Shown: piece after piece, positions 42,568-50,655 of the stretch
Layout of the letters: each line of letters opens with the position of its first letter
Position numbering within the stretch: position 1 is the stretch's first letter
From: Actinophytocola sp044466355
Lineage (GTDB): Bacteria; Actinomycetota; Actinomycetes; Mycobacteriales; Pseudonocardiaceae
NCBI RefSeq assembly: GCF_044466355.1
Contig: NZ_JBITMQ010000028.1
Coordinates: 1 to 56,275 of the forward strand
Reading direction: 5' to 3'
DNA length: 56,275 nucleotides
Translations under genes and position numbers: made by a program
Notes under the pieces: generated by a model
What the model was told of the DNA's origin: nothing
Databases searched by the model: none
The model's input: only the letters and a program-made list of their open reading frames with translations

Positions 42568-43422
42568 ATGATCGTCGTCAGCGGGGCAACGGGGAAGCTC
42601 GGGGCACTGGTCGTCGAGGGGTTACTCGAGCACGTGCCCGCGGAGCAGGTCGGGGTGAGCGTGCGCGCGCCCGAGAAGGCGGCGCACCTGGCCGCGCGCG
42701 GGGTGCGGGTGCGGCGGGGCGACTTCGCCGAACCGGCCACACTGGCCGACGCGTTCGAGGACGCCGCGCAGGTGCTGCTCGTGTCGGTCAACGCGATCGG
42801 CCCGGAGAAGGTCGTGCAGCACCGTGCCGCGGTCGACGCCGCCTACGCGGCCGGGGCCAAGCGGGTCCTCTACACGAGCCACCAGGGCTCGGGTGCGGAC
42901 TCGCTGTTCGCGCCCATGGTCGACCACGCCGCCACCGAGACCTACCTGACCGGGCTCGGCACACCGTTCACCGCGCTGCGCAACGGCTACTACGCCGACA
43001 CCATCCCGCTCCTCTTCGGCCAGGCGCTCGAGACCGGCGAGCTGGTCGCCCCGGCCGACGGACCCGTGTCGTGGACCGCGCACGCCGACCTCGCCGAGGC
43101 GGCCGTCCGCGTCCTCACCGACGAGGGCCGGTTCGACGGACCGACCCCGCCGCTGACCGCGCCCGAGGTGTTCGACCTCGAACAGGCCGCGGCGATCCTC
43201 GGCGAACTCGGCGGCCGCACGATCCGCCGGGTCGTCGTCGACGACGAGGAGTGGCGGGCGGGCCTGGTCGCGCAGGGCTCACCGGAGGCCAGGGTGACCA
43301 TGCTGCTCGGCATGTTCCAGGCGTCCCGGCGCGGCGAGTTCGCCGTCACCGGCCCCGCGCTGGAGGAACTGCTGGGCCGTCCGGCCACGCCACTCCGCGC
43401 CGTCCTCGCGGCAAGGCTCTGA
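42568..43422 (+). CDS. NmrA/QorB-like NAD(P)-binding reductase (284 aa)
   Basis: This is an atypical SDR of the NmrA/QOR2 group. The cofactor loop is SGATGKLG (5-12), and the strand pattern VRRGDFAEPATLADAF and LYTSHQGSGADS follow the family. It lacks the YxxxK catalytic pair of classical SDRs, as do other NmrA-type proteins that act as quinone reductases or redox sensors. The ATG at 42568 follows GAGGTG. It is divergent from a TetR gene, an arrangement often seen for quinone or electrophile detoxification. The stop is followed at once by a large palindromic element. Confidence 0.85.
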   Translation: MIVVSGATGKLGALVVEGLLEHVPAEQVGVSVRAPEKAAHLAARGVRVRRGDFAEPATLADAFEDAAQVLLVSVNAIGPEKVVQHRAAVDAAYAAGAKRVLYTSHQGSGADSLFAPMVDHAATETYLTGLGTPFTALRNGYYADTIPLLFGQALETGELVAPADGPVSWTAHADLAEAAVRVLTDEGRFDGPTPPLTAPEVFDLEQAAAILGELGGRTIRRVVVDDEEWRAGLVAQGSPEARVTMLLGMFQASRRGEFAVTGPALEELLGRPATPLRAVLAARL

Positions 43423-43429
43423 GGTGTCG

Positions 43430-43925
43430 TGCCCCGAAAGACGCATTCGAGACGTCGAGCCTGGAGCCACCGGTGGTCAACCTGGTTGTTCCGGACCTGC
43501 GGCAGAGCGCGGCCTGGTCAGGCCCGCTTCGCAGAGCCGGGCAGGCATCCGCCGGGCGCGCAGCGCCCGAGGCCCGCGCAGCGGGCCAGCCCCGTGCACA
43601 AGCCGGGCGCCAGCCCACAAAGACGGCCTGCCTGCCCTCCCGTCGACCTGGCGAAGCCCGATCACACCGGGTCAAGGGGGCCAGCCCGAACCAGCCCCGA
43701 TGCCAACGCAATGGCCCCCTTGACGCGGTGTGATAGCCCGGAGGGAGGTCGACGGGAGGGCAGGCCACCCGTCCATGCCAAACCACAACACGCCAAAATC
43801 GTGAGGCCCCCTCCCCGAGATCAGCCCGTCCGGCGAGGACCCCCCGGAGGGAAACCTCCCCATACACAACCGAGCATGATCATCGGCGGCTTCGGGCTGA
43901 GTGCCCCAAAGCGTCGTTCCGGGCA
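43430..43925. repeat. Large intergenic palindromic element, copy B
   Basis: This copy fills the whole space between the convergent stops of the NmrA-like gene and ptsI. The left end GCCCCGAAAGACGCATTCGA, then CCACCGGTGGTCAACCTGG, matches copy A. The right end, read on the minus strand, is TGCCCGGAACGACGCTTTGG. The long hairpin uses 43630-43682 and 43713-43765. Both arms have one extra base pair in the GGGGCC/GGCCCC run relative to copy A, a compensatory change. The conserved block CCCCTCCCCGAGATCAGCCC lies near 43808. Confidence 0.82.
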
Positions 43926-45548
43926 TCAGGCCGTGGCCACCGCCGAGCGGGCGGCCGCCGCCGTCGGGGCGGACAGGGCCAGTTCGGCCAGGCGTTCGCA
44001 GTCGTCCGCCGTGCGGGTCGCCAGCGCGGCTCGCACGGCGGGCACGGACGGCGCCGACATCGACAGCGTCGTGATCCCCATGCCCACGAACACGCACGCC
44101 AGCAGCGGGTCGCTCGCGGCCTCGCCGCAGACGCCGACCGGCTTGCCCAGTTCCCGCCCGGCCGACGCCACCAGGGCGACCAGCTCCAGCACCGCGGGCT
44201 GCCACGGGTCCAGCAGGTCCGCCAGCTCGCCGTTCATGCGGTCGGCGGCCATCGTGTACTGGGACAGGTCGTTGGTGCCGATCGACACGAAGTCCACGGC
44301 GGCGAGGATCTGCCTGGCCTTCAGCGCCGCGGCGGGGACCTCGATCATCACCCCGGCGGTCCGCAGGCCCGCCTTGTGGACGGCCGACGCGAACTCCGCG
44401 GCCTCCTCGGCGGTCGCGACCATGGGCGCCATCACCCACACGTCGGCCGTCGTGGCGGTCGCCGCCCGGGACACCGCCTCCAGTTGCTCGGCCAGCACCG
44501 ACGGGTCCACCCGGGACGTGCGCAGGCCACGCACGCCCAGCGCCGGGTTGTCCTCCTCCGCCAGTCCCAGGAACGGCAACGGCTTGTCCGCGCCCGCGTC
44601 CAGCGTCCGCAGCACGACCTTGTTGTCACCCGCGGCCGCGAACAGCTCCCGGTAGGCCGACTCCTGCTCGGCCACCGGCGGCGCCGACGTCCGGCCCAGG
44701 AACAGGAACTCCGTGCGGAACAGCCCGACGCCCTCGCCGTCCGGCGCGAGGTCGGCCGCGCCGCCGACGTTCTGCAGCAGCGGCACGGGGACACCGTCGG
44801 CCGTGCGACCGGGGCCGGTCAGCGCCTCGTTCCGTGCGCGTTCCGCCTGCCCGGCGGCGACGATCTCCTCCGCCGCCGACGCCGTCACGAGGCCGACCGC
44901 GCCCGTCGTGCCGTTGACCGACACGGTCGTCCCGTCGGCCACGTCGAGGATGCCCACGCAGCCGACCACCGCGGGCAGGCCCCTGGCACGCGCCAGGATC
45001 GCGGTGTGACTGGTCGGGCCACCGCGGCGGGTGACGATCGCGCGGACCGAGTCGTCCAGCAGCGCCGTGTCCGCCGGTGACAGGTCGTCGGCCACCAGCA
45101 CGTACGGCACGCCCGGCCGGGGCAGGCCCGGCATCGGCACGTCGAGCAGCCACGCCACCGCGCGGTCCCGCAGGTCCGCGAGGTCGGCGGCGCGCTCGGC
45201 GAAGTAGCCGCCCAGCTCGGTGAACGTGGCCTGCTGGTCGGCGATCGCGTCGGTGATCGCCCACGCCGCCGGCCTGCCCGCGGCGACCTTCGCGGCGACC
45301 GCGTCGGCGAGGGTCATGTCGGCGGCCATCATGGCCTGCGTGGCGAGGACCTCCGCGGCCGGACCGGTCACCCGCGCGGCCAGCTCGTCGAGTGACGTGG
45401 CCACGAACTGGAGCGCCTTCGCCGCCCGCTCGGCCTCGTCGGGTCCCGGTGCCGGCACGTCCGAAGGCAGGACCGGCGGGGCACCCATCGCGTGGACGGG
45501 GCCCGCCGTGCGTCCCGGGCTGACACCCAAGCCGTGCAGATCAGGCAT
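43926..45548 (-). CDS. ptsI: PTS enzyme I (phosphoenolpyruvate-protein phosphotransferase, 540 aa)
   Basis: This is the first step of the PTS relay: it takes phosphate from PEP and passes it to HPr in the cytosol. The N-terminus MPDLHGLGVSPGRTAGPV is typical. The phospho-acceptor is His181 in GGPTSHTAILARARGLP. The PEP-binding TIM-barrel half has GLFRTEFLFLGR, LRTLDAGADKPLPFL, IGTNDLSQYTMAADRMN and GVCGEAASDPL. Length is slightly short of the 560-570 usual elsewhere but complete. The ATG at 45548 overlaps the HPr gene by 8 nt; an open frame further upstream runs through HPr and is a shadow. Confidence 0.95.
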   Translation of the reverse strand: MPDLHGLGVSPGRTAGPVHAMGAPPVLPSDVPAPGPDEAERAAKALQFVATSLDELAARVTGPAAEVLATQAMMAADMTLADAVAAKVAAGRPAAWAITDAIADQQATFTELGGYFAERAADLADLRDRAVAWLLDVPMPGLPRPGVPYVLVADDLSPADTALLDDSVRAIVTRRGGPTSHTAILARARGLPAVVGCVGILDVADGTTVSVNGTTGAVGLVTASAAEEIVAAGQAERARNEALTGPGRTADGVPVPLLQNVGGAADLAPDGEGVGLFRTEFLFLGRTSAPPVAEQESAYRELFAAAGDNKVVLRTLDAGADKPLPFLGLAEEDNPALGVRGLRTSRVDPSVLAEQLEAVSRAATATTADVWVMAPMVATAEEAAEFASAVHKAGLRTAGVMIEVPAAALKARQILAAVDFVSIGTNDLSQYTMAADRMNGELADLLDPWQPAVLELVALVASAGRELGKPVGVCGEAASDPLLACVFVGMGITTLSMSAPSVPAVRAALATRTADDCERLAELALSAPTAAAARSAVATA

Positions 45549-45807
45549 CGAGATCCCGCTCCAGGATCTCGGCCATCGCCGCCAGCGCGGCGTCGGCGCC
45601 CTCGCCGTCCGCGGAGATCGTGACCGTGTCACCGCCGTGCGCGCCGAGCGACAGCACCGCGATGATGCTGCGCGCGTCGACCGGTGGCTTCGCGGCCGTG
45701 CCGATCCGCACGGTCACCGACTGGGCCTGCGCGGTCTCCACGACGATCTTCGCGGGCCTGCCGTGCAGCCCGATCCGCGACCCGACAACAACGTCCCTCG
45801 TGGGCAT
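45541..45807 (-). CDS. ptsH: PTS phosphocarrier protein HPr (88 aa)
   Basis: HPr receives phosphate from enzyme I and hands it to EIIA. His15 lies in GLHGRPAK, the active site. A serine (Ser47, in DARSIIAVLSLGA) aligns with the regulatory Ser46 of Firmicutes, although HPr kinase is not normally found in actinomycetes. The ATG at 45807 has GAGGAGG upstream. It overlaps ptsI by 8 nt and lies 31 bp after the dehydrogenase gene, placing the general PTS proteins inside the sugar-specific operon. Confidence 0.95.
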   Translation of the reverse strand: MPTRDVVVGSRIGLHGRPAKIVVETAQAQSVTVRIGTAAKPPVDARSIIAVLSLGAHGGDTVTISADGEGADAALAAMAEILERDLDA

Positions 45808-45838
45808 GCGTCCTCCTCGACGTGGCCCTGCAACGAAA

Positions 45839-46879
45839 CTACGACTGGATGGTCACCTTGATCGCCGAACCGGACGACACCAGCTTGATGGCGTCGTGCA
45901 GTTCGGACAACCGCAGGCGGTGGGTGATCAGGTCGGCGACCGGCACCTGGCCGGACGCGATCAGCTCGAGGGCCTTCTTGTTGTGCGCGGGGCTGGAACC
46001 GTTGGCGCCCACGATGGTCAGCTCGCGGTAGTGCACCAGGTTGGAGTCCAGCGTGATCGTCGGCTTATCCTTCGGCAGGCCGCCGAAGAAGCTGATCCGG
46101 CCGCTGCGCGCGGCCATGTGCTGCGCGTCCTCCTGCGCGGCGCCGGCCGCGGCCGCGGTGATCACCACGTCCACACCGCGCCCGTCGGTCAGCTTCTTCA
46201 CCTCGTCGACCGCGTCGACCTCGGCCGAGCAGATCGCCGCGTCCGGCTTCACCTTCGCCGCCGACATGTCCAGCCGGGACCGGTTCAGCTCCACCAGGAA
46301 CACCCGGTTCGCGCCGCGTGCCCGCGCGAGCCGCACGTGCAGGCAGCCGATCGGCCCAGCGCCGACCACGACCACGTCGTCGCCGGGGCCGACCTTCGCC
46401 AGCTCCTGCCCGTTGAGCACGCACGCGAGCGGTTCTGCGACCGACGCCTCCGCGAAGTCCACGCCGTCGGGGATCCGGTTGAGCCCGTCGACCGCGAGCA
46501 CCTGCCGCGGCACGATCAGGTACTCGGCGAACCCGCCGTCGTAGTGGTAGCCGACCGAGGTCTGGTTGGGGCAGACCTGCATGCGGCCGTCCTGGCACTC
46601 GGCGCACTCCCCGCACGGCACGGCCGCGATGACCTGCACCCGGTCGCCCGGCGCCCAGCCGGACACGTCCGACCCGACCTCGACGACCTCGCCGGCGATC
46701 TCGTGGCCGATCACGCGCGGCGGCACCAGGTGGTGGTGACCGTGGTTGAAGATCTTGACGTCGGTGCCGCAGGTCGAGCACTGCTTCACCGCGATCTTCA
46801 CCTCGTCCGGGCCGGGGTTCGGCTCGGGCGCCTCCTCGAGGCGGATGTCACCGGGGGCGTAGAAACGCGCCACCTTCAT
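45839..46879 (-). CDS. Zinc-dependent polyol (phosphate) dehydrogenase, GatD/sorbitol-dehydrogenase type (346 aa)
   Basis: This is a medium-chain zinc dehydrogenase. Catalytic zinc ligands include Cys37 (STCGTD) and His59-Glu60 (GHE). Structural zinc cysteines are Cys89, Cys92, Cys95 and Cys103 (CGECAECQDGRMQVC). The cofactor loop is VVGAGPIGCLH with an acidic residue after the next strand (FLVELNRSR), which favours NAD+. The family includes sorbitol, threonine and galactitol-1-phosphate dehydrogenases. Placed between PTS genes, it probably oxidises the hexitol phosphate delivered by the transporter to a ketose phosphate. A usual MtlD-type mannitol-1-phosphate dehydrogenase is absent. It starts 3 bp after the EIIA stop. 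Confidence 0.85.
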   Translation of the reverse strand: MKVARFYAPGDIRLEEAPEPNPGPDEVKIAVKQCSTCGTDVKIFNHGHHHLVPPRVIGHEIAGEVVEVGSDVSGWAPGDRVQVIAAVPCGECAECQDGRMQVCPNQTSVGYHYDGGFAEYLIVPRQVLAVDGLNRIPDGVDFAEASVAEPLACVLNGQELAKVGPGDDVVVVGAGPIGCLHVRLARARGANRVFLVELNRSRLDMSAAKVKPDAAICSAEVDAVDEVKKLTDGRGVDVVITAAAAGAAQEDAQHMAARSGRISFFGGLPKDKPTITLDSNLVHYRELTIVGANGSSPAHNKKALELIASGQVPVADLITHRLRLSELHDAIKLVSSGSAIKVTIQS

Positions 46880-46882
46880 GGG

Positions 46883-47338
46883 TTACAGGTCCTTCCCTAT
46901 CGATTCCAGCAGGTCGTACACCGCGTCGACGCTGGCTGACGTGCGCAGGCGCTCGGCCTGCGCGGGGTCCATGAGGATCTGCGCGAGCGCGGACAGCACG
47001 GTCACGTGCTCGTCGCCCTTCGCCGCGATGGCCACGCAGATGTTGACGGTCTGGCCGTCCCAGTCCACGCCGTCGGGGAACTGCAGCACGCCGAGCGTGG
47101 TGCGGCGCACCAGCGCGCGGCTCTCGTCGGTGCCGTGCGGGATCGCGACGCCCTCGCCGATGAACGTGGACACCGTCTTCTCGCGTTCCAGCATGGCGTC
47201 CGGGTAGCCGTCGTCGACCGCGCCCAAGTCGGTGAGCACGGCGCCGCACTGGCGGATCGCGTCCCACTTGTCGGCCGCCGTCAGCCCGAGGCGGATGCCC
47301 TCCTTCGGGAGGACCGATGACTCAGCCACGGATCTCAT
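46883..47338 (-). CDS. PTS EIIA component, mannitol/fructose type (151 aa)
   Basis: EIIA accepts phosphate from HPr and passes it to EIIB. The active His68 lies in FIGEGVAIPHGTDESR, the fructose/mannitol EIIA signature. The fold-typical ILAQILMDPAQAERLRT follows. The ATG at 47338 sits 17 nt inside the end of the EIICB gene; a GTG at 47329 is an alternative start. Closest in pattern to MtlF-type proteins. It is translationally linked with its cognate permease. Confidence 0.92.
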   Translation of the reverse strand: MRSVAESSVLPKEGIRLGLTAADKWDAIRQCGAVLTDLGAVDDGYPDAMLEREKTVSTFIGEGVAIPHGTDESRALVRRTTLGVLQFPDGVDWDGQTVNICVAIAAKGDEHVTVLSALAQILMDPAQAERLRTSASVDAVYDLLESIGKDL

Positions 47339-48788
47339 CGCCTTCCTTGATCGCCTTCTCCAGCCGGTCGAACGCCGGGTCGCCCAGGAACATCCGGAAC
47401 TCCACGACCACCGCGTGCGGCACGGTCGACCGGGCCCGCTCGGCGAGGTCGGTGTGCGTGAGCACGAGCCGCGCCCCGGCCGGGATGTCGTTGACCGCGA
47501 CGTGTTCCACGGTCACGCCGTACGGCTTGAGCCGCGTGCGCATCTGGGACGCCAGCATCACGCTCGAACCCATGCCCGCGTCGCAGGCGACGACGATGCT
47601 CTTCACGTCGCGGCCGGAGATGACGGGACGGGTGGTCGTGGTGGTGCCGTTGGAGGTTGGGGCGCCGACGGCCGGGGCGGCGGCCGTCGGCGGCTCTGGG
47701 GCCGCGTCCGCGGCGGGGGTCTCGTCACCGGCGTCGGCGCCGTGGCCGAACTTCATCAGCGCGGCGGCGACGATGAACGACACGGCGGTCGCGACGGCGA
47801 TGCAGAGCAGGACGCTCAGGTGGCCGCCGCGTGGCGTGACCGCCATGTAGGCGAAGATGCTGCCCGGTGCGGGCGGCGCGACCAGCCCGGAGTTGGTGAC
47901 CAGGGCGGTGCCGACACCGGCCATGCCACCGGCGATCGCGGCCAGGATCAGCTTCGGCTTCATCAGCAGGTACGGGAAGTAGATCTCGTGGATGCCGCCG
48001 AAGAAGTGGATGATGATCGCGCCGGGGGCGCTCGGCCGGGTCTTGCGCGGGCCGAAGAACCAGAACGCGAGCAGCACGCCGAGGCCAGGTCCGGGGTTGG
48101 TCTCGATCATGAACAGGATCGACTGGCCCGCTTCCCGCGCCTGTTCCAGGCCGAGCGGGCCGAACACGCCGTGGTTGATGGCGTTGTTGAGGAACAGCGC
48201 CTTCGCGGGCTCGACGATGATCGACACGAGCGGCAGCAGGCTGTTGTCGACGAGGAAGTCGACGACGTTGCTGGCCCCGTTGGTGAGCGCCTCGACGACC
48301 GGGCCGATGCCGATCAGGCCCAGCAGCGCCATCGCACCGCCGAGGATGCCGGCCGAGAAGTTGTTGACCAGCATCTCGAAACCGGACCTGACCTTGCCCT
48401 CGATCAGCCGGTCGAACCACTTCATCAGCAGCGCCGCGAGCGGGCCGATGATCATGGCCCCGAGGAACATCGGCACGTCCGCGCCGACGATCACACCCAT
48501 GGTGGCGATCGCACCGACCACGGCACCGCGCTGGCCATGCACCATCCGGCCACCGGTGTAGCCGATCAGCAGTGGCAGCAGGAACTTGATCGTGGGGTCG
48601 ACCAGCTGGGCGAGGGTCTCGTTCGGCAGCCAGCCGGTCGGGATGAACATCGCCGTGATCAGGCCCCACGCGATGAACGCGCCGATGTTGGGCATGATCA
48701 TGCCGGCGAGGTTGCCGCCGAACCGCTGGACCCGGGCGCGGATCCCGTTGCCCTGTAAGTTCTTCAGCTGGGAGACGTCAGTCGTCAT
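47322..48788 (-). CDS. PTS EIICB component, mannitol (hexitol) permease (488 aa)
   Basis: This is the membrane permease plus EIIB domain of a hexitol PTS. Eight or so transmembrane helices cover residues 20-345. The motif GGIHEIYFPYLLMKPKL is characteristic of mannitol-type EIIC. A Pro/Ala/Thr linker (about 350-395) leads to EIIB, with phospho-cysteine Cys402 in VACDAGMGSSVMLA. The domain order C-B, with EIIA on a separate gene, is common in Gram-positive mannitol systems. The ATG at 48788 overlaps the kinase stop (ATGA). Substrate specificity (mannitol or another hexitol) is inferred from motif only. Confidence 0.9.
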   Translation of the reverse strand: MTTDVSQLKNLQGNGIRARVQRFGGNLAGMIMPNIGAFIAWGLITAMFIPTGWLPNETLAQLVDPTIKFLLPLLIGYTGGRMVHGQRGAVVGAIATMGVIVGADVPMFLGAMIIGPLAALLMKWFDRLIEGKVRSGFEMLVNNFSAGILGGAMALLGLIGIGPVVEALTNGASNVVDFLVDNSLLPLVSIIVEPAKALFLNNAINHGVFGPLGLEQAREAGQSILFMIETNPGPGLGVLLAFWFFGPRKTRPSAPGAIIIHFFGGIHEIYFPYLLMKPKLILAAIAGGMAGVGTALVTNSGLVAPPAPGSIFAYMAVTPRGGHLSVLLCIAVATAVSFIVAAALMKFGHGADAGDETPAADAAPEPPTAAAPAVGAPTSNGTTTTTRPVISGRDVKSIVVACDAGMGSSVMLASQMRTRLKPYGVTVEHVAVNDIPAGARLVLTHTDLAERARSTVPHAVVVEFRMFLGDPAFDRLEKAIKEGDEIRG

Positions 48789-49729
48789 TGAATCCGCTCC
48801 AGTTTCTCCGAAAGGTCGATCGAGGTGTGGACCAGCACGGAGTCCCGGTCCACATCCCCGGGGCCCGGCATCCGGCTGCCCGGTAACCGAACCGCGGCCG
48901 CACCCCACGACAGCGCCTCGACGAGGGCATCCCTGCCGGTCACCCCACCGGCCAGATACCCGGCGAGCATCGCGTCGCCCGCACCGACCGCACTGCGGCC
49001 GCGGTCGACGGGCGACTCGCCGTAACGCACCCCTTGCTCGTCGACCAGCACCGCGCCGTCGGCGCCCAGGCTGGCGAGCACCGTCCGTGCCCCCTTGTCA
49101 CGCAGGACCTGCGCGGCCCGCACCGCGTCGCCCAGCGTGGCGATCTCGAAGCCGACCGACTCGGCCAGCTCCTCCCGGTTCGGCTTGACCAACGCCGGTG
49201 CGGCGGCCAGCGCCTCGGTGAGCGCGGGCCCGGACGTGTCCACGACGAACCGGACGCCGCGCTCGGTCAGCCGGGCGCCCAGGTCGCGGTAGAACGTGTC
49301 CGGGACACCGGGCGGGAGGCTGCCGCTCGCGACCACCCAGTCGGCGGTGACCGCGGTGTCCAGCACCGCCTTGACGATGCGTTCCAGGTCGTCCTGGCCC
49401 AGCTCGCCGCCCGGTTCGTTGATCTTGGTGACCGCACCGTCCGGTTCGACGAGGCTCACGTTGGACCGCGTGTGCCCGGTGACCGGCACCGCGCACACGT
49501 CGATGCCCTCCTCGGTGAGGAGTTCGCACAGCTGCCTGCCCTCGGGCCCGCCACGGGGCACGACCGCGCAGGTCGGCAGCTGGTGCGCGGCGAGGGCACG
49601 GGCGACGTTGACGCCCTTGCCACCCGGGTCGAGACGGGTCCCGCTCGCCCGGACCAGCGCACCGCGAACCAGCTCCGGGACCTCGATGGTGCGGTCCAGG
49701 CTGGGGTTCAACGTGAGCGTGAGGATCAT
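48785..49729 (-). CDS. PfkB-family sugar kinase, 1-phosphofructokinase type (314 aa)
   Basis: This is a kinase of the FruK/LacC branch of PfkB. The substrate loop DPGGKGVNVARAL (34-46) and the ATP/catalytic signature VGAGDAMLAGYLAG near residue 245 are intact. NPSLDRTIEV at the start is typical of 1-phosphofructokinases and tagatose-6-phosphate kinases. In this operon it would phosphorylate the ketose phosphate made by the dehydrogenase to a bisphosphate for aldolase. The true start is ATG at 49729, overlapping the DeoR stop (ATGA); no aldolase gene is present in the operon. Confidence 0.9.
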   Translation of the reverse strand: MILTLTLNPSLDRTIEVPELVRGALVRASGTRLDPGGKGVNVARALAAHQLPTCAVVPRGGPEGRQLCELLTEEGIDVCAVPVTGHTRSNVSLVEPDGAVTKINEPGGELGQDDLERIVKAVLDTAVTADWVVASGSLPPGVPDTFYRDLGARLTERGVRFVVDTSGPALTEALAAAPALVKPNREELAESVGFEIATLGDAVRAAQVLRDKGARTVLASLGADGAVLVDEQGVRYGESPVDRGRSAVGAGDAMLAGYLAGGVTGRDALVEALSWGAAAVRLPGSRMPGPGDVDRDSVLVHTSIDLSEKLERIQ

Positions 49730-50487
49730 GCCCGGATCACCCTCGGTCCCTGCCCTTCGATCTCCGCGGCCAGCTGGGGGTCCATCCCGCTGTCGGTGAT
49801 GAACAGGTCGATGTCCGACAGCTCCGCGAACCGCGAGAGGTGGTCGGAGGACAGCTTCGTGTGGTCGGCGAGCAGCACCGTGCGGCGCGCGGCGGCGACC
49901 ATGGCCTTCTTCACGGCGGCTTCCGCCTGGTCGGGGGTGGTGAGGCCGCGCTGCACGGACATGCCGTTGGTGGCGATGAACGCGACGTCCACATAGGACT
50001 GAGCGAGGGCTTCGAGCGCCCACGGGTCGACACAGGCGAGCGTGCGCGAGCGGACCCGGCCACCGATGAACAGGACGTTGAAGTTCGTGCGGCCCGCGAG
50101 CGAGAGCGCGATGGGCAGCGCGTTGGTGAGGATCGTGAGCTGCCGGTCGACGGGCAGGATCTCGGCGAGCCGGGCGGTGGTGGTGCCCGCGTCGAGGAGG
50201 ATCGAGCCCTCCTCGGGGACCTCGGCGAGCGCGGCCTTCGCAATCCGGTCCTTCTCCGCACCCAGGACGGCGTCGCGGGCGGCGAGGGCGGGTTCGAAGC
50301 CGAGCCGCTCGACAGGGATGGCGCCGCCGTGCACGCGGCGGAGCAGCCCGTGGCGCTCGAGCACGGAGAGGTCGCGCCGGATCGTCTCGCCGGTGACGGC
50401 CAGCTCAGCGGCCAGGTCGGCGACGTCGACCCGCCCTTCCCGGCGGGCCCGGTCCACGATGTGCTGCTGACGCTCTTCTGCGTACAT
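49726..50487 (-). CDS. DeoR-family repressor of the PTS operon (253 aa)
   Basis: This is a sugar-phosphate-responsive DeoR/FruR-type regulator and first gene of the operon. The N-terminal HTH (about 6-58: RQQHIVDRARREGRVDVADL, GETIRRDLSVLERHGLL) is followed by the DeoR effector domain with LLDAGTTTARLAEIL, TILTNALPIA and the conserved DHTKLSSDHL. The start is ATG at 50487. The promoter region carries two direct repeats that are good operator candidates. It is probably released by a ketose phosphate, giving autoregulation of the entire PTS locus. Confidence 0.92.
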   Translation of the reverse strand: MYAEERQQHIVDRARREGRVDVADLAAELAVTGETIRRDLSVLERHGLLRRVHGGAIPVERLGFEPALAARDAVLGAEKDRIAKAALAEVPEEGSILLDAGTTTARLAEILPVDRQLTILTNALPIALSLAGRTNFNVLFIGGRVRSRTLACVDPWALEALAQSYVDVAFIATNGMSVQRGLTTPDQAEAAVKKAMVAAARRTVLLADHTKLSSDHLSRFAELSDIDLFITDSGMDPQLAAEIEGQGPRVIRA

Positions 50488-50521
50488 GTGGATTTACCAC
50501 CGTTTCATCTGCGTATCGTTG

Positions 50522-50551
50522 TGTTTACCTGGTTTAGCCGCAGCAAGTCAA
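50522..50551 (-). promoter_or_regulatory. Predicted promoter of the PTS operon
   Basis: On the minus strand TTGACT (50551-50546), an 18-nt spacer and TAAACA (50527-50522) give a plausible -35/-10 pair about 35 bp before the DeoR start. It is embedded in the repeated operator-like sequences. Confidence 0.45.
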
Positions 50552-50568
50552 CACCTGGTTTACCGCAG
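50527..50568. promoter_or_regulatory. Tandem operator-like repeats for the DeoR regulator
   Basis: ACCTGGTTTAGCCGCAG (50527-50543) and ACCTGGTTTACCGCAG (50553-50568) are near-identical direct repeats 26 bp apart, overlapping the predicted -35 and spacer. Binding would block the PTS operon. Confidence 0.6.
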
Positions 50569-50587
50569 AGACCGCCCGACCGGCCTC

Positions 50588-50617
50588 TTGCCGCGCGATG
50601 TGAAATCGACGTAATAT
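50588..50617 (+). promoter_or_regulatory. Predicted promoter of the orphan DUF742 gene
   Basis: TTGCCG (50588-50593), an 18-nt spacer and TAATAT (50612-50617) form a good match for an actinomycete housekeeping promoter 39 bp before the TTG start. AT-rich hexamers are rare here. Confidence 0.45.
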
Positions 50618-50655
50618 CCGCCCCGACCTAGGCCGACCAGTGGTGGTGAGCGGGC

